From: JAOUJD01 sp963726405
GTDB taxonomy: Bacteria; Pseudomonadota; Gammaproteobacteria; Burkholderiales; Burkholderiaceae_F
NCBI GenBank assembly: GCA_963726405.1
Contig: CAVSCF010000009.1
Coordinates: forward strand, 26,760-90,759
Length of the DNA: 64,000 nucleotides
Direction of reading: 5' to 3'
In this document: positions 16,596 through 25,944 of the stretch, piece after piece
Layout: every line of letters starts with the position of its first letter
Numbering within the stretch: position 1 is the stretch's first letter
Position numbers and translations under genes: made by a program
Notes under the pieces: generated by a model
Told to the model about the DNA's origin: nothing
The model's database searches: none
What the model saw: the letters and a program-made list of their open reading frames with translations, nothing else

Positions 16596-17480
16596 ATGGC
16601 GGAAATCACCGCTTCGATGGTGAAGGAACTGCGCGACAAGACCGACGCGCCGATGATGGAGTGCAAGAAGGCGTTGACCGAGGCCGGCGGCGACATGGCC
16701 AAGGCCGAGGAGATCCTGCGCGTCAAGCTGGGCAGCAAGGCGACGAAGGCCGCTTCGCGCATCGCGGCGGAGGGCATGGTCGCGATCAACATCGACGGCG
16801 CCGGCAAGCTCGGCGCGATCGTCGAGGTCAACTCCGAGACCGACTTCGTGGCGAAGAACGACGACTTCATCAAGTTCGGCAAGGACCTCGCCGCGCTCGT
16901 CGTCAGCCGCAACCCGGCCGACGTCGCCGCCCTGTCGGCGCTGCCGCTCGGCGAAGGCACGGTCGAGACCGCCCGCACCGCGCTCATCGGCAAGATCGGC
17001 GAGAACATCAACGTGCGACGCTTCGCGCGGCTGCAGGCCAAGGGCACGCTGGCGCACTACGTGCACGGGGGCAGCAAGATCGGCGTGCTTCTCGACCTGA
17101 CCGGCGGCGACGCCGATCTCGGCCGCGACATCGCCATGCACATCGCGGCGTCCAAGCCGAAGGCGCTCGACGCCACCGGCGTTCCGGCCGACCTGCTTGA
17201 CACCGAGCGGCGCATCGCGGTGGAGAAGGCGCGCGAGGCCGGCAAGCCGGAGGCGATGCTCGACAAGATCGCCGAGGGCACCGTCCAGAAGTACCTCAAG
17301 GAGGTCACGCTGCTGGGCCAGGTGTTCGTCAAGGCCGAAGACGGCAAGCAGACGATCGAGCAGTTGCTGAAGGCGCGGGGCGCGAGCGTCAACGATTTCG
17401 TGCTTTACGTGGTGGGCGAGGGTATCGCCAAGAAGCAGAGTGACTTCGCGGCCGAAGTGGCCGCGGCCGCGCGCGGCTGA
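16596..17480 (+). CDS. tsf: elongation factor Ts
   Basis: Guanine-nucleotide exchange factor for EF-Tu; 294 residues. The N-terminal UBA-like domain has MVKELRDKTDAPMMECKKAL with the invariant TDAPMM/KKAL pattern, and the core exchange site TDFVAKNDDF (the TDF motif that inserts into EF-Tu) is present near residue 80. The ATG at 16596 follows GGCAGGAG. The open frame extends upstream into the terminator-bearing gap but that part has no family similarity. It is 100 bp after rpsB, across the attenuator-like hairpin. Confidence 0.98.
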   Translation: MAEITASMVKELRDKTDAPMMECKKALTEAGGDMAKAEEILRVKLGSKATKAASRIAAEGMVAINIDGAGKLGAIVEVNSETDFVAKNDDFIKFGKDLAALVVSRNPADVAALSALPLGEGTVETARTALIGKIGENINVRRFARLQAKGTLAHYVHGGSKIGVLLDLTGGDADLGRDIAMHIAASKPKALDATGVPADLLDTERRIAVEKAREAGKPEAMLDKIAEGTVQKYLKEVTLLGQVFVKAEDGKQTIEQLLKARGASVNDFVLYVVGEGIAKKQSDFAAEVAAAARG

Positions 17481-17507
17481 TTGCCGCCTGCCGGCGGAGG
17501 AGAGGCG

Positions 17508-18233
17508 ATGACTGCAGCTAATGGTGCCGCCTATCGACGGGTCCTGCTGAAACTGTCGGGCGAATCGCTGATGGGCGAGGATTCCTTCGGTATCAATCGC
17601 GCGACGGTCGAGTCGATGGTGGCCGACATCGGCGAAGTCGTGGGCCTCGGGGTGGAGGTCGCCATCGTGATCGGCGGCGGCAACATCTTCCGGGGCGTGG
17701 CGCTCGGCGCCGCCGGGATGGACCGCGCCACCGCCGACTACATGGGCATGATGGCGACCATCATGAACGCGATGGCGCTGCAGGATGCGATGCGCCGCGC
17801 CGGTGTCGAGGCGCGCGTGCAGTCGGCGCTCAACATCGAGCAGGTGGTCGAACCGTACATCCGGCCCAAGGCCCTGCGCTACCTCGAGGAAGGGTGGGTC
17901 GTGATCTTCGCGGCCGGCACCGGCAATCCCTTCTTCACGACCGACACCGCGGCGGCACTGCGCGGCTCGGAAGTCGGCGCACAGATCGTGCTCAAGGCGA
18001 CCAAGGTGGACGGCGTGTATTCGGCCGATCCCAAGAAGGACCCGAAGGCGACGCGCTACGCGACGATCACGTTCGACGAGGCACTCGCGCGCAACCTGCA
18101 GATCATGGACGCGACCGCGTTCGCGCTGTGCCGCGACCAGCGCCTGCCGATCAAGGTATTCAATATCACGAAGCCCGGCGCGCTCAAGCGCGTGGTGATG
18201 GGCGAGGACGAGGGCACACTCGTCCATGTATAG
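17508..18233 (+). CDS. pyrH: UMP kinase
   Basis: Phosphorylates UMP to UDP in pyrimidine synthesis; a hexameric amino-acid-kinase-fold enzyme regulated by GTP and UTP. The 241-residue protein shows LLKLSGESLMG, the GGGNIFRG phosphate-binding loop, the AGTGNPFFTTDTAA segment and KATKVDGVYSADPKK. The ATG at 17508 follows CGGAGGAGAGG; a TTG nine codons upstream keeps the frame open but has no ribosome-binding site. It lies between tsf and frr, the conserved order. Confidence 0.98.
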   Translation: MTAANGAAYRRVLLKLSGESLMGEDSFGINRATVESMVADIGEVVGLGVEVAIVIGGGNIFRGVALGAAGMDRATADYMGMMATIMNAMALQDAMRRAGVEARVQSALNIEQVVEPYIRPKALRYLEEGWVVIFAAGTGNPFFTTDTAAALRGSEVGAQIVLKATKVDGVYSADPKKDPKATRYATITFDEALARNLQIMDATAFALCRDQRLPIKVFNITKPGALKRVVMGEDEGTLVHV

Positions 18234-18257
18234 GTCTCGCGATCGAGGAGAGGAACG

Positions 18258-18818
18258 ATGAGCATCCAGGAAATCCATAAATCGACCGAGCAGAAGATGC
18301 AGAAGTCCGTGGAGGCGCTGAAGCACGACTACGCCAAGATCCGTACCGGGCGCGCGCACACCGGACTGCTGGATCACATCACGGTCGATTACTACGGCTC
18401 GATGGTGCCGCTGTCCCAGGTGGCGCAGGTCGGACTCGGCGACGCGCGCACGATCACCGTGCAGCCGTGGGAGAAGAAGATGATCCCGGCGGTCGAGAAG
18501 GCCATCCGCGACTCCGACCTCGGGCTGAACCCGGCCACCAGCGGCGATGTCGTGCGCGTGCCGATGCCCGCCCTGACCGAGCAGCGGCGCAAGGACCTCG
18601 TGAAGGTCGTCCGGCACGAGGGCGAGAACGCCAAGGTGGCCGTGCGCAACCTGCGGCGCGATGCCAACCACGGCGTCAAGGAACTGCTGAAGGCCAAGCA
18701 GGTCTCGGAAGACGAGGACCGGCGCGCCGAAGAGGCGATCCAGAAGATGACCGACCGCTACGTGTCGGAGATCGACAAGATGATTGCGGAGAAGGAAAAG
18801 GAAGTGATGACGGTCTAG
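18258..18818 (+). CDS. frr: ribosome recycling factor
   Basis: Splits post-termination ribosomes together with EF-G. The 186 residues match the family length; the three-helix bundle with KIRTGRAHTGLLDHITVDYYG, the LNPATSGDVVRVPMP beta segment and the LTEQRRKDLVKVV helix are all present. The ATG follows a GAGGAGAGG ribosome-binding site 24 bp after pyrH. Confidence 0.98.
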   Translation: MSIQEIHKSTEQKMQKSVEALKHDYAKIRTGRAHTGLLDHITVDYYGSMVPLSQVAQVGLGDARTITVQPWEKKMIPAVEKAIRDSDLGLNPATSGDVVRVPMPALTEQRRKDLVKVVRHEGENAKVAVRNLRRDANHGVKELLKAKQVSEDEDRRAEEAIQKMTDRYVSEIDKMIAEKEKEVMTV

Positions 18819-18843
18819 CGCCGCCATCGGCCCGGCCGCCCTC

Positions 18844-19617
18844 ATGCTGCGCGACTCCCTGCCTTCGATCGACGTGACCGCGCCGCGCGTGCCCCGGCAT
18901 GTCGCGATCATCATGGACGGCAACGGCCGCTGGGCGAAGGCGCGGGGCAAGCCGCGTGTCTTCGGCCACACCCGCGGGGTGGACGCCGTGCGCGCCTCGC
19001 TGCAGGCGTGCGGCGAGCGCGGCATCGAATACCTGACGCTGTTCGCCTTCAGCTCCGAGAACTGGCGGCGCCCGCCGGACGAAGTGTCGACGCTGATGAA
19101 GCTCTTCGTGTCGGCACTCCGGCGCGAAGTGGCCAAGCTGCTCGAGCTTGGCGTGCGCATGCGCGTCGTCGGCGATCTGTCCGCGTTCGACAGCGAGTTG
19201 CGCCGGCTGATCGTCGAGTCCGAGCAGAAGACCGCACACAACTCCAGGCTGCAACTGACCATCTGCGCGAACTACGGCGGTCGCTGGGACATCGCGCAGG
19301 CGGCCAGCCGGGCCTCGGCCGCGCGCAACGTCGACGGACCGGTCGTGCTGACGGAAGACGACATCGCGGAGCATCTCGCGCTGTCGTTCGCGCCCGATCC
19401 CGACCTCCTGATCCGCACGGGCGGAGAGCGCCGTGTCAGCAACTTCCTGCTATGGCAGCTCGCCTACGCGGAACTGCACTTCACCGACACGCTGTGGCCG
19501 GACTTCGACGCGGCCGAGCTCGACCGTGCGCTCGCGTGGTACGCCACGCGGCAGCGCCGGTTCGGCATGACGGGCGAGCAGGTCGGCGACGCGCCGCCGG
19601 TCGCGAACGTGGCCTGA
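18844..19617 (+). CDS. uppS: (2Z,6E)-undecaprenyl diphosphate synthase
   Basis: Cis-prenyltransferase making the C55 lipid carrier for peptidoglycan and O-antigen synthesis. The 257-residue protein has the catalytic D25 in HVAIIMDGNGRWAKARG, the LTLFAFSSENWRRP motif, and LLIRTGGERRVSNFLLWQ with the pyrophosphate-binding arginines. It starts 25 bp after frr and ends 4 bp before cdsA, so envelope-lipid genes run on directly from the translation genes. Confidence 0.97.
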   Translation: MLRDSLPSIDVTAPRVPRHVAIIMDGNGRWAKARGKPRVFGHTRGVDAVRASLQACGERGIEYLTLFAFSSENWRRPPDEVSTLMKLFVSALRREVAKLLELGVRMRVVGDLSAFDSELRRLIVESEQKTAHNSRLQLTICANYGGRWDIAQAASRASAARNVDGPVVLTEDDIAEHLALSFAPDPDLLIRTGGERRVSNFLLWQLAYAELHFTDTLWPDFDAAELDRALAWYATRQRRFGMTGEQVGDAPPVANVA

Positions 19618-19621
19618 GCGC

Positions 19622-20449
19622 GTGCTGAAGCAGCGGGTCATCACCGCCGTCGTCCTCCTCGTGCTGCTGGTCGGCGCGCTCGCGTGGTCGTCGCTCGCGT
19701 TCGAACTGCTGGCCACGGTGGCCGTCGCCGCCGCGCTGGGCGAGTGGATGCAGCTCGTCGGCTGGCCACGCGCGGTCGCCGTCGTCGGCGCCGCGGTCTT
19801 CGGCCTCGTGCTGCTGGCCGCGGCGCTCGCGGCGCCGGAATGGATCGAGCGTGCGCTGGTGCCCCTGAGCGTCCTGGCCACGATCGTCTGGGGCGCGCTG
19901 GCGGTGCTGCTGCTGCAGGCCGACGCCATGGCGCTGCGCATGCCGCGTGGCGCGTCCACGGCGCTCGCCGTGCTGATGACCGCCGCTGCCTGGGTCGCGC
20001 TCGTGCACTTCCTGCTCGAAGGCGTGGTCGTGCTGTTTTCCGTGCTGGTCATCGTCTGGCTCGCCGACACCGCCGCCTACTTCGCCGGACGCGCCTTCGG
20101 CAAGCGCAAGCTCGCGCCGCACATCAGCCCGGGCAAGACGTGGGCGGGTGTGGCGGGCGCCATCGTTGCCGTCATCGCTGTCGCGCTGATCGCGCGCCAG
20201 GTGGCGCCGGGGGCGGACCTGCTGTCCAACCGGTTGTTCGCGAGCCTCGGGGTGGTCGGGGCCGTGCTGCTCGCCGCAATCGTCCTGCTATCCATCGTCG
20301 GCGACCTTTTCGAGAGCCTGCTGAAGCGCCAGGCCGGGGTGAAGGACAGCAGCCATCTCCTGCCCGGGCACGGCGGCTTCTACGACAGGATCGACGCGCT
20401 GTTGCCGACGCTGCCGCTGGCCGCCTTGCTCGAATGGATCGCGCGATGA
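19622..20449 (+). CDS. cdsA: phosphatidate cytidylyltransferase
   Basis: Makes CDP-diacylglycerol from phosphatidate and CTP in the inner membrane, the branch point of phospholipid synthesis. The 275 residues form about eight membrane helices with many Leu/Val/Ala; the C-terminal CDP-DAG synthase signature, with SLLKRQAGVKDSSHLLPGHG and the following GGFYDRIDAL, is intact. Start is GTG at 19622, giving LKQRVITA, the family-typical beginning. The stop overlaps the dxr start as ATGA. Confidence 0.96.
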   Translation: MLKQRVITAVVLLVLLVGALAWSSLAFELLATVAVAAALGEWMQLVGWPRAVAVVGAAVFGLVLLAAALAAPEWIERALVPLSVLATIVWGALAVLLLQADAMALRMPRGASTALAVLMTAAAWVALVHFLLEGVVVLFSVLVIVWLADTAAYFAGRAFGKRKLAPHISPGKTWAGVAGAIVAVIAVALIARQVAPGADLLSNRLFASLGVVGAVLLAAIVLLSIVGDLFESLLKRQAGVKDSSHLLPGHGGFYDRIDALLPTLPLAALLEWIAR

Positions 20450-21612
20450 TGCAGTCGGTGACCATCCTCGGTGCGACCGGGTCGATCGGCACCAGCGCGC
20501 TCGACGTGATTGCGCGCCACCCGGAGAGATACCGCGTGCACGCGCTCACCGCTCAGAGCAGCGTGGACGCGCTGGCCGACCTCGCGCAGCGGTTCCGGCC
20601 GGAGGTCGTCGTGATCGGCGATCCCGACCTCGAACCGTCGCTGCGCCTCGCGCTGAAAAGTCGCGGCGCTACCGCGCGCGTGGCCGCCGGGCGCGACGCG
20701 CTCGTCGACGTCGCGCGCGCGCCGCAAGTCGATACGGTTCTCTCCGCCATCGTCGGCGCCGCCGGGCTGGTTCCGACGCTCGCCGCGGCGGAGGCGGGCA
20801 AGCGACTGCTCCTGGCGAACAAGGAGGCGATCGTCTGCGCGGGCGAACTCCTGATGGCGGCCGTGCGTCGCGGCCGGGCGGTGCTGCTGCCGGTCGACAG
20901 CGAGCACAACGCCATTCACCAGTGCCTGGCCGGTGTCCGCGAATCGGAACGCGACCGTGCGCGCCTGGTGCTCACCGCGTCGGGCGGTCCCTTCCGCAAC
21001 CGGATGGATCTCGAGGACGTCACGCCGGACGAGGCGTGCGCGCATCCGAACTGGGTCATGGGACGCAAGATCTCGGTCGACTCCGCGACCCTGATGAACA
21101 AGGGCCTCGAGGTGATCGAGGCCAGCTGGCTGTTCGGCATCCCGGTGGACCGCATCGACGTCGTGATCCATCCGCAGAGCGTGATCCATTCGATGGTCGA
21201 GTTTCCGGACGGTTCGGTGCTGGCGCAGATGGGCACGCCCGACATGCGTACTCCGCTTGCTTACGCGCTGGCATGGCCGGAGCGGTTGGCCAGTGGCGCG
21301 CAGCGGCTCGACTTCATGGGACTGACCGCGCTCACCTTCGAGGAACCGGACCGCAGGCGGTTTCCCTGCCTCGGCTTCGCCTATGCGGCGCTGCGCCATG
21401 GGCGCGGCGCGAGCGCGGTGCTGAACGCCGCCAACGAAGTCGCTGTCCAAGCGTTCCTGGACGGGCGCTTGCGGTTCACCGAAATCGCGGCGACCATCGA
21501 ACGCGTCCTCGAGAAGTTCGATCCGGCGGCTCCGGCCGGGATCGACGAAGTTCTCGAGATCGACCGCCGCGCGCGCGATGTCGCCGCCGGCATGCTGCCA
21601 ACGAGGGCCTGA
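20446..21612 (+). CDS. dxr: 1-deoxy-D-xylulose 5-phosphate reductoisomerase
   Basis: Converts DXP to MEP with NADPH, the committed step of the non-mevalonate isoprenoid pathway. The 388-residue protein has the Rossmann motif GATGSIG at 9-15, LLANKEAIVCAG, the metal-binding PVDSEHNAI and the flexible-loop region SGGPFRN, followed by NPNW-like HPNWVMGRKISVDSATLMNKG. Two adjacent ATGs (20446 and 20449) are possible; the first overlaps the cdsA stop and fits coupled translation. Confidence 0.97.
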   Translation: MMQSVTILGATGSIGTSALDVIARHPERYRVHALTAQSSVDALADLAQRFRPEVVVIGDPDLEPSLRLALKSRGATARVAAGRDALVDVARAPQVDTVLSAIVGAAGLVPTLAAAEAGKRLLLANKEAIVCAGELLMAAVRRGRAVLLPVDSEHNAIHQCLAGVRESERDRARLVLTASGGPFRNRMDLEDVTPDEACAHPNWVMGRKISVDSATLMNKGLEVIEASWLFGIPVDRIDVVIHPQSVIHSMVEFPDGSVLAQMGTPDMRTPLAYALAWPERLASGAQRLDFMGLTALTFEEPDRRRFPCLGFAYAALRHGRGASAVLNAANEVAVQAFLDGRLRFTEIAATIERVLEKFDPAAPAGIDEVLEIDRRARDVAAGMLPTRA

Positions 21613-21618
21613 GGCTCA

Positions 21619-22971
21619 ATGACTCTGCTGACGACCATCGCCGCCTTCCTGATCACGCTCGGCATCCTGATCGTGGTCCACGAGTACGGCCATTACTGGG
21701 TGGCCCGCAAGTGCGGCGTCAAGGTCTTGCGCTTCTCGATCGGCTTCGGCCGGCCGCTCAAGCGCTGGGTGCGTGGCGAAGACAAGACCGAGTGGGTCAT
21801 TGCCACCATGCCGCTTGGCGGTTACGTGCGCATGCTCGACGAGCGCGATCCCGATTGCGCGCCGATCGCCCCGGCCGACCTGCCGCGCAGCTTCAATCGC
21901 CAGTCGGTGTGGAAGCGCATTGCCATCGTGCTCGCCGGGCCGGCGGCCAATCTTCTGCTCGCGATCGCGGTCTACTGGGTGCTCAACGTCGTCGGTGTGA
22001 TGGAGCCGCAGCCGCTGCTCGGCAATCCGCCCGCGGCCACGGCGGCCGCACGCGCCGGTGTCGCGGCGGGCGACCGCGTGGTGGAGATCGACGGCGACGA
22101 AGTGCGTTCCTGGAACGAACTGCGCTGGCTGCTGCTTCAGAGCGCCGTCGGTGGCAAGCCGATATCGCTGCAGGTCGAGCGCACGGATGCCTCCCGGCGC
22201 GCGCTCACGCTCGACCCTGCGGGCGCCGTCACCCAGGACCTCGAAGGCGACATCATCGGCCGGCTGGGGATCGTCCCGTACAGCGGGCCGCCGCGCGTCG
22301 GCCGGGTGGCCGAGGGCAGCGCCGCCGCGCGTGCGGGGCTGCTGGTGGGCGACCGCGTCGTTGCGGTCGAAGGGCAGCCCATCGATTCGGCGCGGGCGCT
22401 GATCGAACGCATCCGCGCGGCCGCCGACAAGACGCTCACGCTGACCGTCGAGCGCGACGGCCGCACGTTGCGGATCGAAGTCACGCCGAGCCGTGTCAGC
22501 GACGAGGGCGGCAAGTCGTTCGGCCGCATGGGCGCCGAACTGAACGATCGTCCGCCGTTGATGAAGGTGCAGTACGGCCCGGTCGAAAGCGTCGGGCTCG
22601 CGGCCCGCAAGACGGTCGACACCGCCGTGTTCTCGCTCAAGATGCTCGGCAAGATGGTCACGGGCGAGGCGTCGTGGAAGAACCTGTCCGGCCCGGTGAC
22701 GATCGCCGATTACGCGGGGCAGACCGCACGCGTGGGGCTCGCCGCGTTCATGAGCTTTCTCGCTCTCGTGTCGATCAGTCTTGCGGTGCTGAATCTGCTG
22801 CCCATCCCGATGCTCGACGGAGGGCACTTACTGTATTATTTCATCGAGATACTCAAGGGCAGCCCGCCAGCCGAATGGGTCGTCGAGTGGGGGCAGCGCG
22901 CCGGGGTCGCGTTGCTCGGACTCTTGACGGTGCTGGCGCTATACAACGATCTGATCCGGCTGCTCTCCTGA
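21619..22971 (+). CDS. rseP: site-2 metalloprotease RseP
   Basis: Inner-membrane zinc protease that cuts anti-sigma factors and leftover signal peptides. The 450-residue protein has HEYGH at 21-25 (H21, E22, H25) in the first membrane helix and the third metal ligand D400 in LLPIPMLDGGH. Two PDZ domains occupy the periplasmic region (about 115-295). It lies 6 bp after dxr and 31 bp before bamA, the conserved envelope-biogenesis order; it probably serves the sigma-E type response to outer-membrane stress. Confidence 0.97.
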   Translation: MTLLTTIAAFLITLGILIVVHEYGHYWVARKCGVKVLRFSIGFGRPLKRWVRGEDKTEWVIATMPLGGYVRMLDERDPDCAPIAPADLPRSFNRQSVWKRIAIVLAGPAANLLLAIAVYWVLNVVGVMEPQPLLGNPPAATAAARAGVAAGDRVVEIDGDEVRSWNELRWLLLQSAVGGKPISLQVERTDASRRALTLDPAGAVTQDLEGDIIGRLGIVPYSGPPRVGRVAEGSAAARAGLLVGDRVVAVEGQPIDSARALIERIRAAADKTLTLTVERDGRTLRIEVTPSRVSDEGGKSFGRMGAELNDRPPLMKVQYGPVESVGLAARKTVDTAVFSLKMLGKMVTGEASWKNLSGPVTIADYAGQTARVGLAAFMSFLALVSISLAVLNLLPIPMLDGGHLLYYFIEILKGSPPAEWVVEWGQRAGVALLGLLTVLALYNDLIRLLS

Positions 22972-23002
22972 TCCGCATCCACATCGGTACTGGAACCGGA
23001 AG

Positions 23003-25393
23003 TTGAATCGTCGCGAGTCCACTCGGCGGCGCGTGCCTGCAGCCTTGCGCCGCGTCGTCGCGGCGGTGGTTGCCGCGTACTGCGTCAGTGCCTTCGGGCA
23101 GGAGTTCGTTGTCCGCGACATCCGCGTCGAGGGCGTCCAGCGCACCGAGCCCGGCACCGTGTTCAGCTACCTGCCCGTCCGCGTCGGCGATCGCTTCGAT
23201 CCTGAGCGCGGCACGCAGGCCATCCGGGCGCTCTATGCGAGCGGGCTCTTCAAGGACGTGAGGCTCGAGGTCGACGGCGACGTGCTTGTCGTGGTGGTCG
23301 AAGAGCGTCCCGCGGTCTCGGCGGTCGACATTTCCGGCGTGAAGGAATTCGACCGGGAACAGGTGCTGAAGTCGCTGCGCGACGTGGGCCTGGCCGAAGG
23401 GCGCATCTTCGACCGTTCGCTTCTCGACCGCGCTGAACAGGAGCTGCGGCGCCAGTACCTGTCGCGCGGCCTCTACGGTGTGGAGGTGAAGACGACGGTC
23501 ACGCCGATCGAGCGCAACCGCGTCAACGTATCGATGGTCGTCAACGAGGGCGACGTCTCGCGGATCCGCTCCATCACCTTTACCGGCAACAACGTCTACG
23601 GCGACTCGACGCTGCGCGGCGTGATGGAACTGTCGACGCCCAACTGGCTGTCCTGGTACACCAAGCGCGACCAGTACTCGCGCCAGAAGCTGGGGGCCGA
23701 CCTCGAGGGCGTGCGCTCGTACTACCTGAACCGGGGCTACCTCGATTTCCGCATCGAGTCGACGCAGGTCTCGATCAGCCCCGACAAGAACGACATCTTC
23801 ATCAACATCAACGTCTCCGAGGGCGAGCGCTACACGGTGTCCGGCGTCAAGCTTTCGGGCGAAATGCTCGGCCTCGAAGAGGAGCTGAACGCGCTGATCG
23901 ACGTGAAGCCGGGCGAGGTGTTCAACGCGGAGAGACTCAACACCGTCGCCAAGCGCGTCACCGACCGGATGGCGACGCTGGGCTACGCATTCGCCTCGGC
24001 GAACCCGATTCCGGAGGCGGACAAGGACAAGCGCGAGGTGGCCTTCACCATCGTCGTCGATCCCGGCCGCCGCGTGTACGTGCGCCGCGTGAACATCGCC
24101 GGCAACTCGCGCACCCGTGACGAGGTGATCCGGCGCGAAATCCGCCAGTACGAATCGGCGTGGTTCGACTCCGAGAAGGTGCGGCTGTCGCGCGACCGCA
24201 TCGACCGGCTCGGTTTCTTCGAGTCGGTCGCCATCGAAACGCCGGCCGTGCCGAGCGCGCCCGACCAGGTCGACGTCAATGTCACGGTCAAGGAGCGTGC
24301 CACCGGAAACATCAGCCTCGGGGCCGGGTATTCGAGCACCGAGGGCCTGATCATCACGGCGGGCCTGTCCCAGCAGAACCTGTTCGGCTCCGGCAACGCG
24401 CTGTCGCTCGAGATCAACACGAGTTCCGCCAACCGGGTGATCGCGATCTCCCACACCGATCCGTACGTCACGACGGAGGGCATCAGCCGTACCGTCGAAC
24501 TGTTCGATCGCCGCTCGGACCTCGCGGAACTGGGACTGTCGAACGTCGGCTACTCCACGCGCGGCATGGGCCTCGTCTACGGCGTGCCCTTCACGGAGTT
24601 CGACCGCGTCTTCTTCGGTCTGCGCTATGAGAACACCACGATCGACCTGACGCCGTTCTCGCCGCTGCGCTACGTCCAGTACGTGCGCGAGTTCGGCGAG
24701 ACGTCGTCTTCGCTGGCCTTCACGACCGGGTGGTCACGCGACAACCGCGACAACCTGCTCGTACCCCAGAAGGGCACTTATCAGCGCGCGTTCGCCGAAG
24801 TCGGCCTGCCGGTGCTCGACCTGCAGTATTACCGCCTGAGCTACCAGTACCAGCAGTTCTGGCCGCTCTTCAACCGCGTCACGCTCGGCTTCAATACGGA
24901 AGTCGGCTACGGCGACGGGTACCAGGGCGACCCGTATCCGTTCTTCAAGAACTTCTACGCCGGGGGCATCGGTAGCGTCCGCGGCTACGAGGGCGGCAGC
25001 CTCGGGCCGCGGGACCTCCAGGGCAATCCGCTGGGCGGCAACCGCCGGTTCAACGCTTCGCTGGAGACGCTGGTGCCCTTGCCGGGCGCGGACCGGACGC
25101 TGCGGGCACTCGCCTTCTTCGACATGGGGCAGGTCTGGGGCCAGAACGTCCTGTGTCCGGACGGGTCGGCTCCCACGTTCTCGACGAGCACGACGGTGGT
25201 CTGCCCGACGTCGGGCAACCCGATCTATACAAACCAGAGAGTCGACTTCGGCGACCTGCGTTTCTCGACGGGCGTCGGCTTGGCCTGGATCTCGCCGATC
25301 GGTCCGTTGAAGCTTTCCTATGCCTACCCGATCAACAGCAAGCCGGGCGACCGACTGCAGCGCTTCCAGTTCCAGATCGGCACCGGCTTCTGA
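23003..25393 (+). CDS. bamA: outer membrane protein assembly factor BamA
   Basis: Essential core of the BAM complex that inserts beta-barrels into the outer membrane. The 796-residue precursor has a signal peptide with a basic start and a hydrophobic AAVVAAYCVSA segment cut near FGQ-EF, five POTRA domains (about 35-430) and a 16-strand Omp85 barrel with the loop-6 motif VRGYEGGSLGP, ending in the C-terminal phenylalanine required for barrel recognition. The frame begins with TTG at 23003; an alternative is GTG at 23033, which leaves a shorter signal peptide. GGAAC seven bases upstream favours the TTG. Confidence 0.96.
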   Translation: MNRRESTRRRVPAALRRVVAAVVAAYCVSAFGQEFVVRDIRVEGVQRTEPGTVFSYLPVRVGDRFDPERGTQAIRALYASGLFKDVRLEVDGDVLVVVVEERPAVSAVDISGVKEFDREQVLKSLRDVGLAEGRIFDRSLLDRAEQELRRQYLSRGLYGVEVKTTVTPIERNRVNVSMVVNEGDVSRIRSITFTGNNVYGDSTLRGVMELSTPNWLSWYTKRDQYSRQKLGADLEGVRSYYLNRGYLDFRIESTQVSISPDKNDIFININVSEGERYTVSGVKLSGEMLGLEEELNALIDVKPGEVFNAERLNTVAKRVTDRMATLGYAFASANPIPEADKDKREVAFTIVVDPGRRVYVRRVNIAGNSRTRDEVIRREIRQYESAWFDSEKVRLSRDRIDRLGFFESVAIETPAVPSAPDQVDVNVTVKERATGNISLGAGYSSTEGLIITAGLSQQNLFGSGNALSLEINTSSANRVIAISHTDPYVTTEGISRTVELFDRRSDLAELGLSNVGYSTRGMGLVYGVPFTEFDRVFFGLRYENTTIDLTPFSPLRYVQYVREFGETSSSLAFTTGWSRDNRDNLLVPQKGTYQRAFAEVGLPVLDLQYYRLSYQYQQFWPLFNRVTLGFNTEVGYGDGYQGDPYPFFKNFYAGGIGSVRGYEGGSLGPRDLQGNPLGGNRRFNASLETLVPLPGADRTLRALAFFDMGQVWGQNVLCPDGSAPTFSTSTTVVCPTSGNPIYTNQRVDFGDLRFSTGVGLAWISPIGPLKLSYAYPINSKPGDRLQRFQFQIGTGF

Positions 25394-25429
25394 TATGGCA
25401 GAATCCCGAGCTTCGAAGGAGTCAGGACG

Positions 25430-25939
25430 ATGACCAAACAAGGGGTCGCGGCGCTGGTGGCCGTTGCGCTGATAGCCGGGGCACCGCTCGCCTATGCCCA
25501 GGACCTGAAGATCGGCGTCGTCAACTCGGACCGCCTCCTGCGCGATTCCAATCCCGCGCGAACGGCGATGCAGAAGCTTGAAGCCGAATTTTCGAAGCGC
25601 GACAAGGAACTGCAGGAAATCGGCGCCCGGCTCAAGACCTCCGCCGAACGCTTCGAGAAGGACTCGCCGGTGATGACCGAGACCGACCGCGCGCGGCGGC
25701 AACGCGAGCTCGCCGAGATGGACCGCGAGTTCCAGCGCAAGCAGCGCGAGTTCCGCGAGGATTTCAACCAGCGTCGCAACGAGGAACTGCAGGCGCTGCT
25801 CGAGCGGACCAACCGGATCATCCGGCAGATGGCGGAGCAGGAGAAGTACGACCTGATCCTGCAGGAAGCGGTGTATTTCAATCCCCGCATCGACATCACC
25901 GAGAAGGTCCTGCGGGTCCTGAACAACGGCCCGCGGTAA
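25430..25939 (+). CDS. skp: periplasmic chaperone Skp/OmpH
   Basis: Trimeric periplasmic chaperone that carries unfolded outer-membrane proteins to BAM. The 169-residue precursor has a clear signal peptide (cleavage after LAYA, before QDLKIG), the GVVNSDRLL beta segment and a long Lys/Glu/Arg-rich coiled coil (about 45-130) forming the tentacles. The ATG at 25430 follows GAAGGAGTCAGG. Located between bamA and lpxD, as in most proteobacteria. Confidence 0.94.
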   Translation: MTKQGVAALVAVALIAGAPLAYAQDLKIGVVNSDRLLRDSNPARTAMQKLEAEFSKRDKELQEIGARLKTSAERFEKDSPVMTETDRARRQRELAEMDREFQRKQREFREDFNQRRNEELQALLERTNRIIRQMAEQEKYDLILQEAVYFNPRIDITEKVLRVLNNGPR

Positions 25940-25944
25940 TCCCG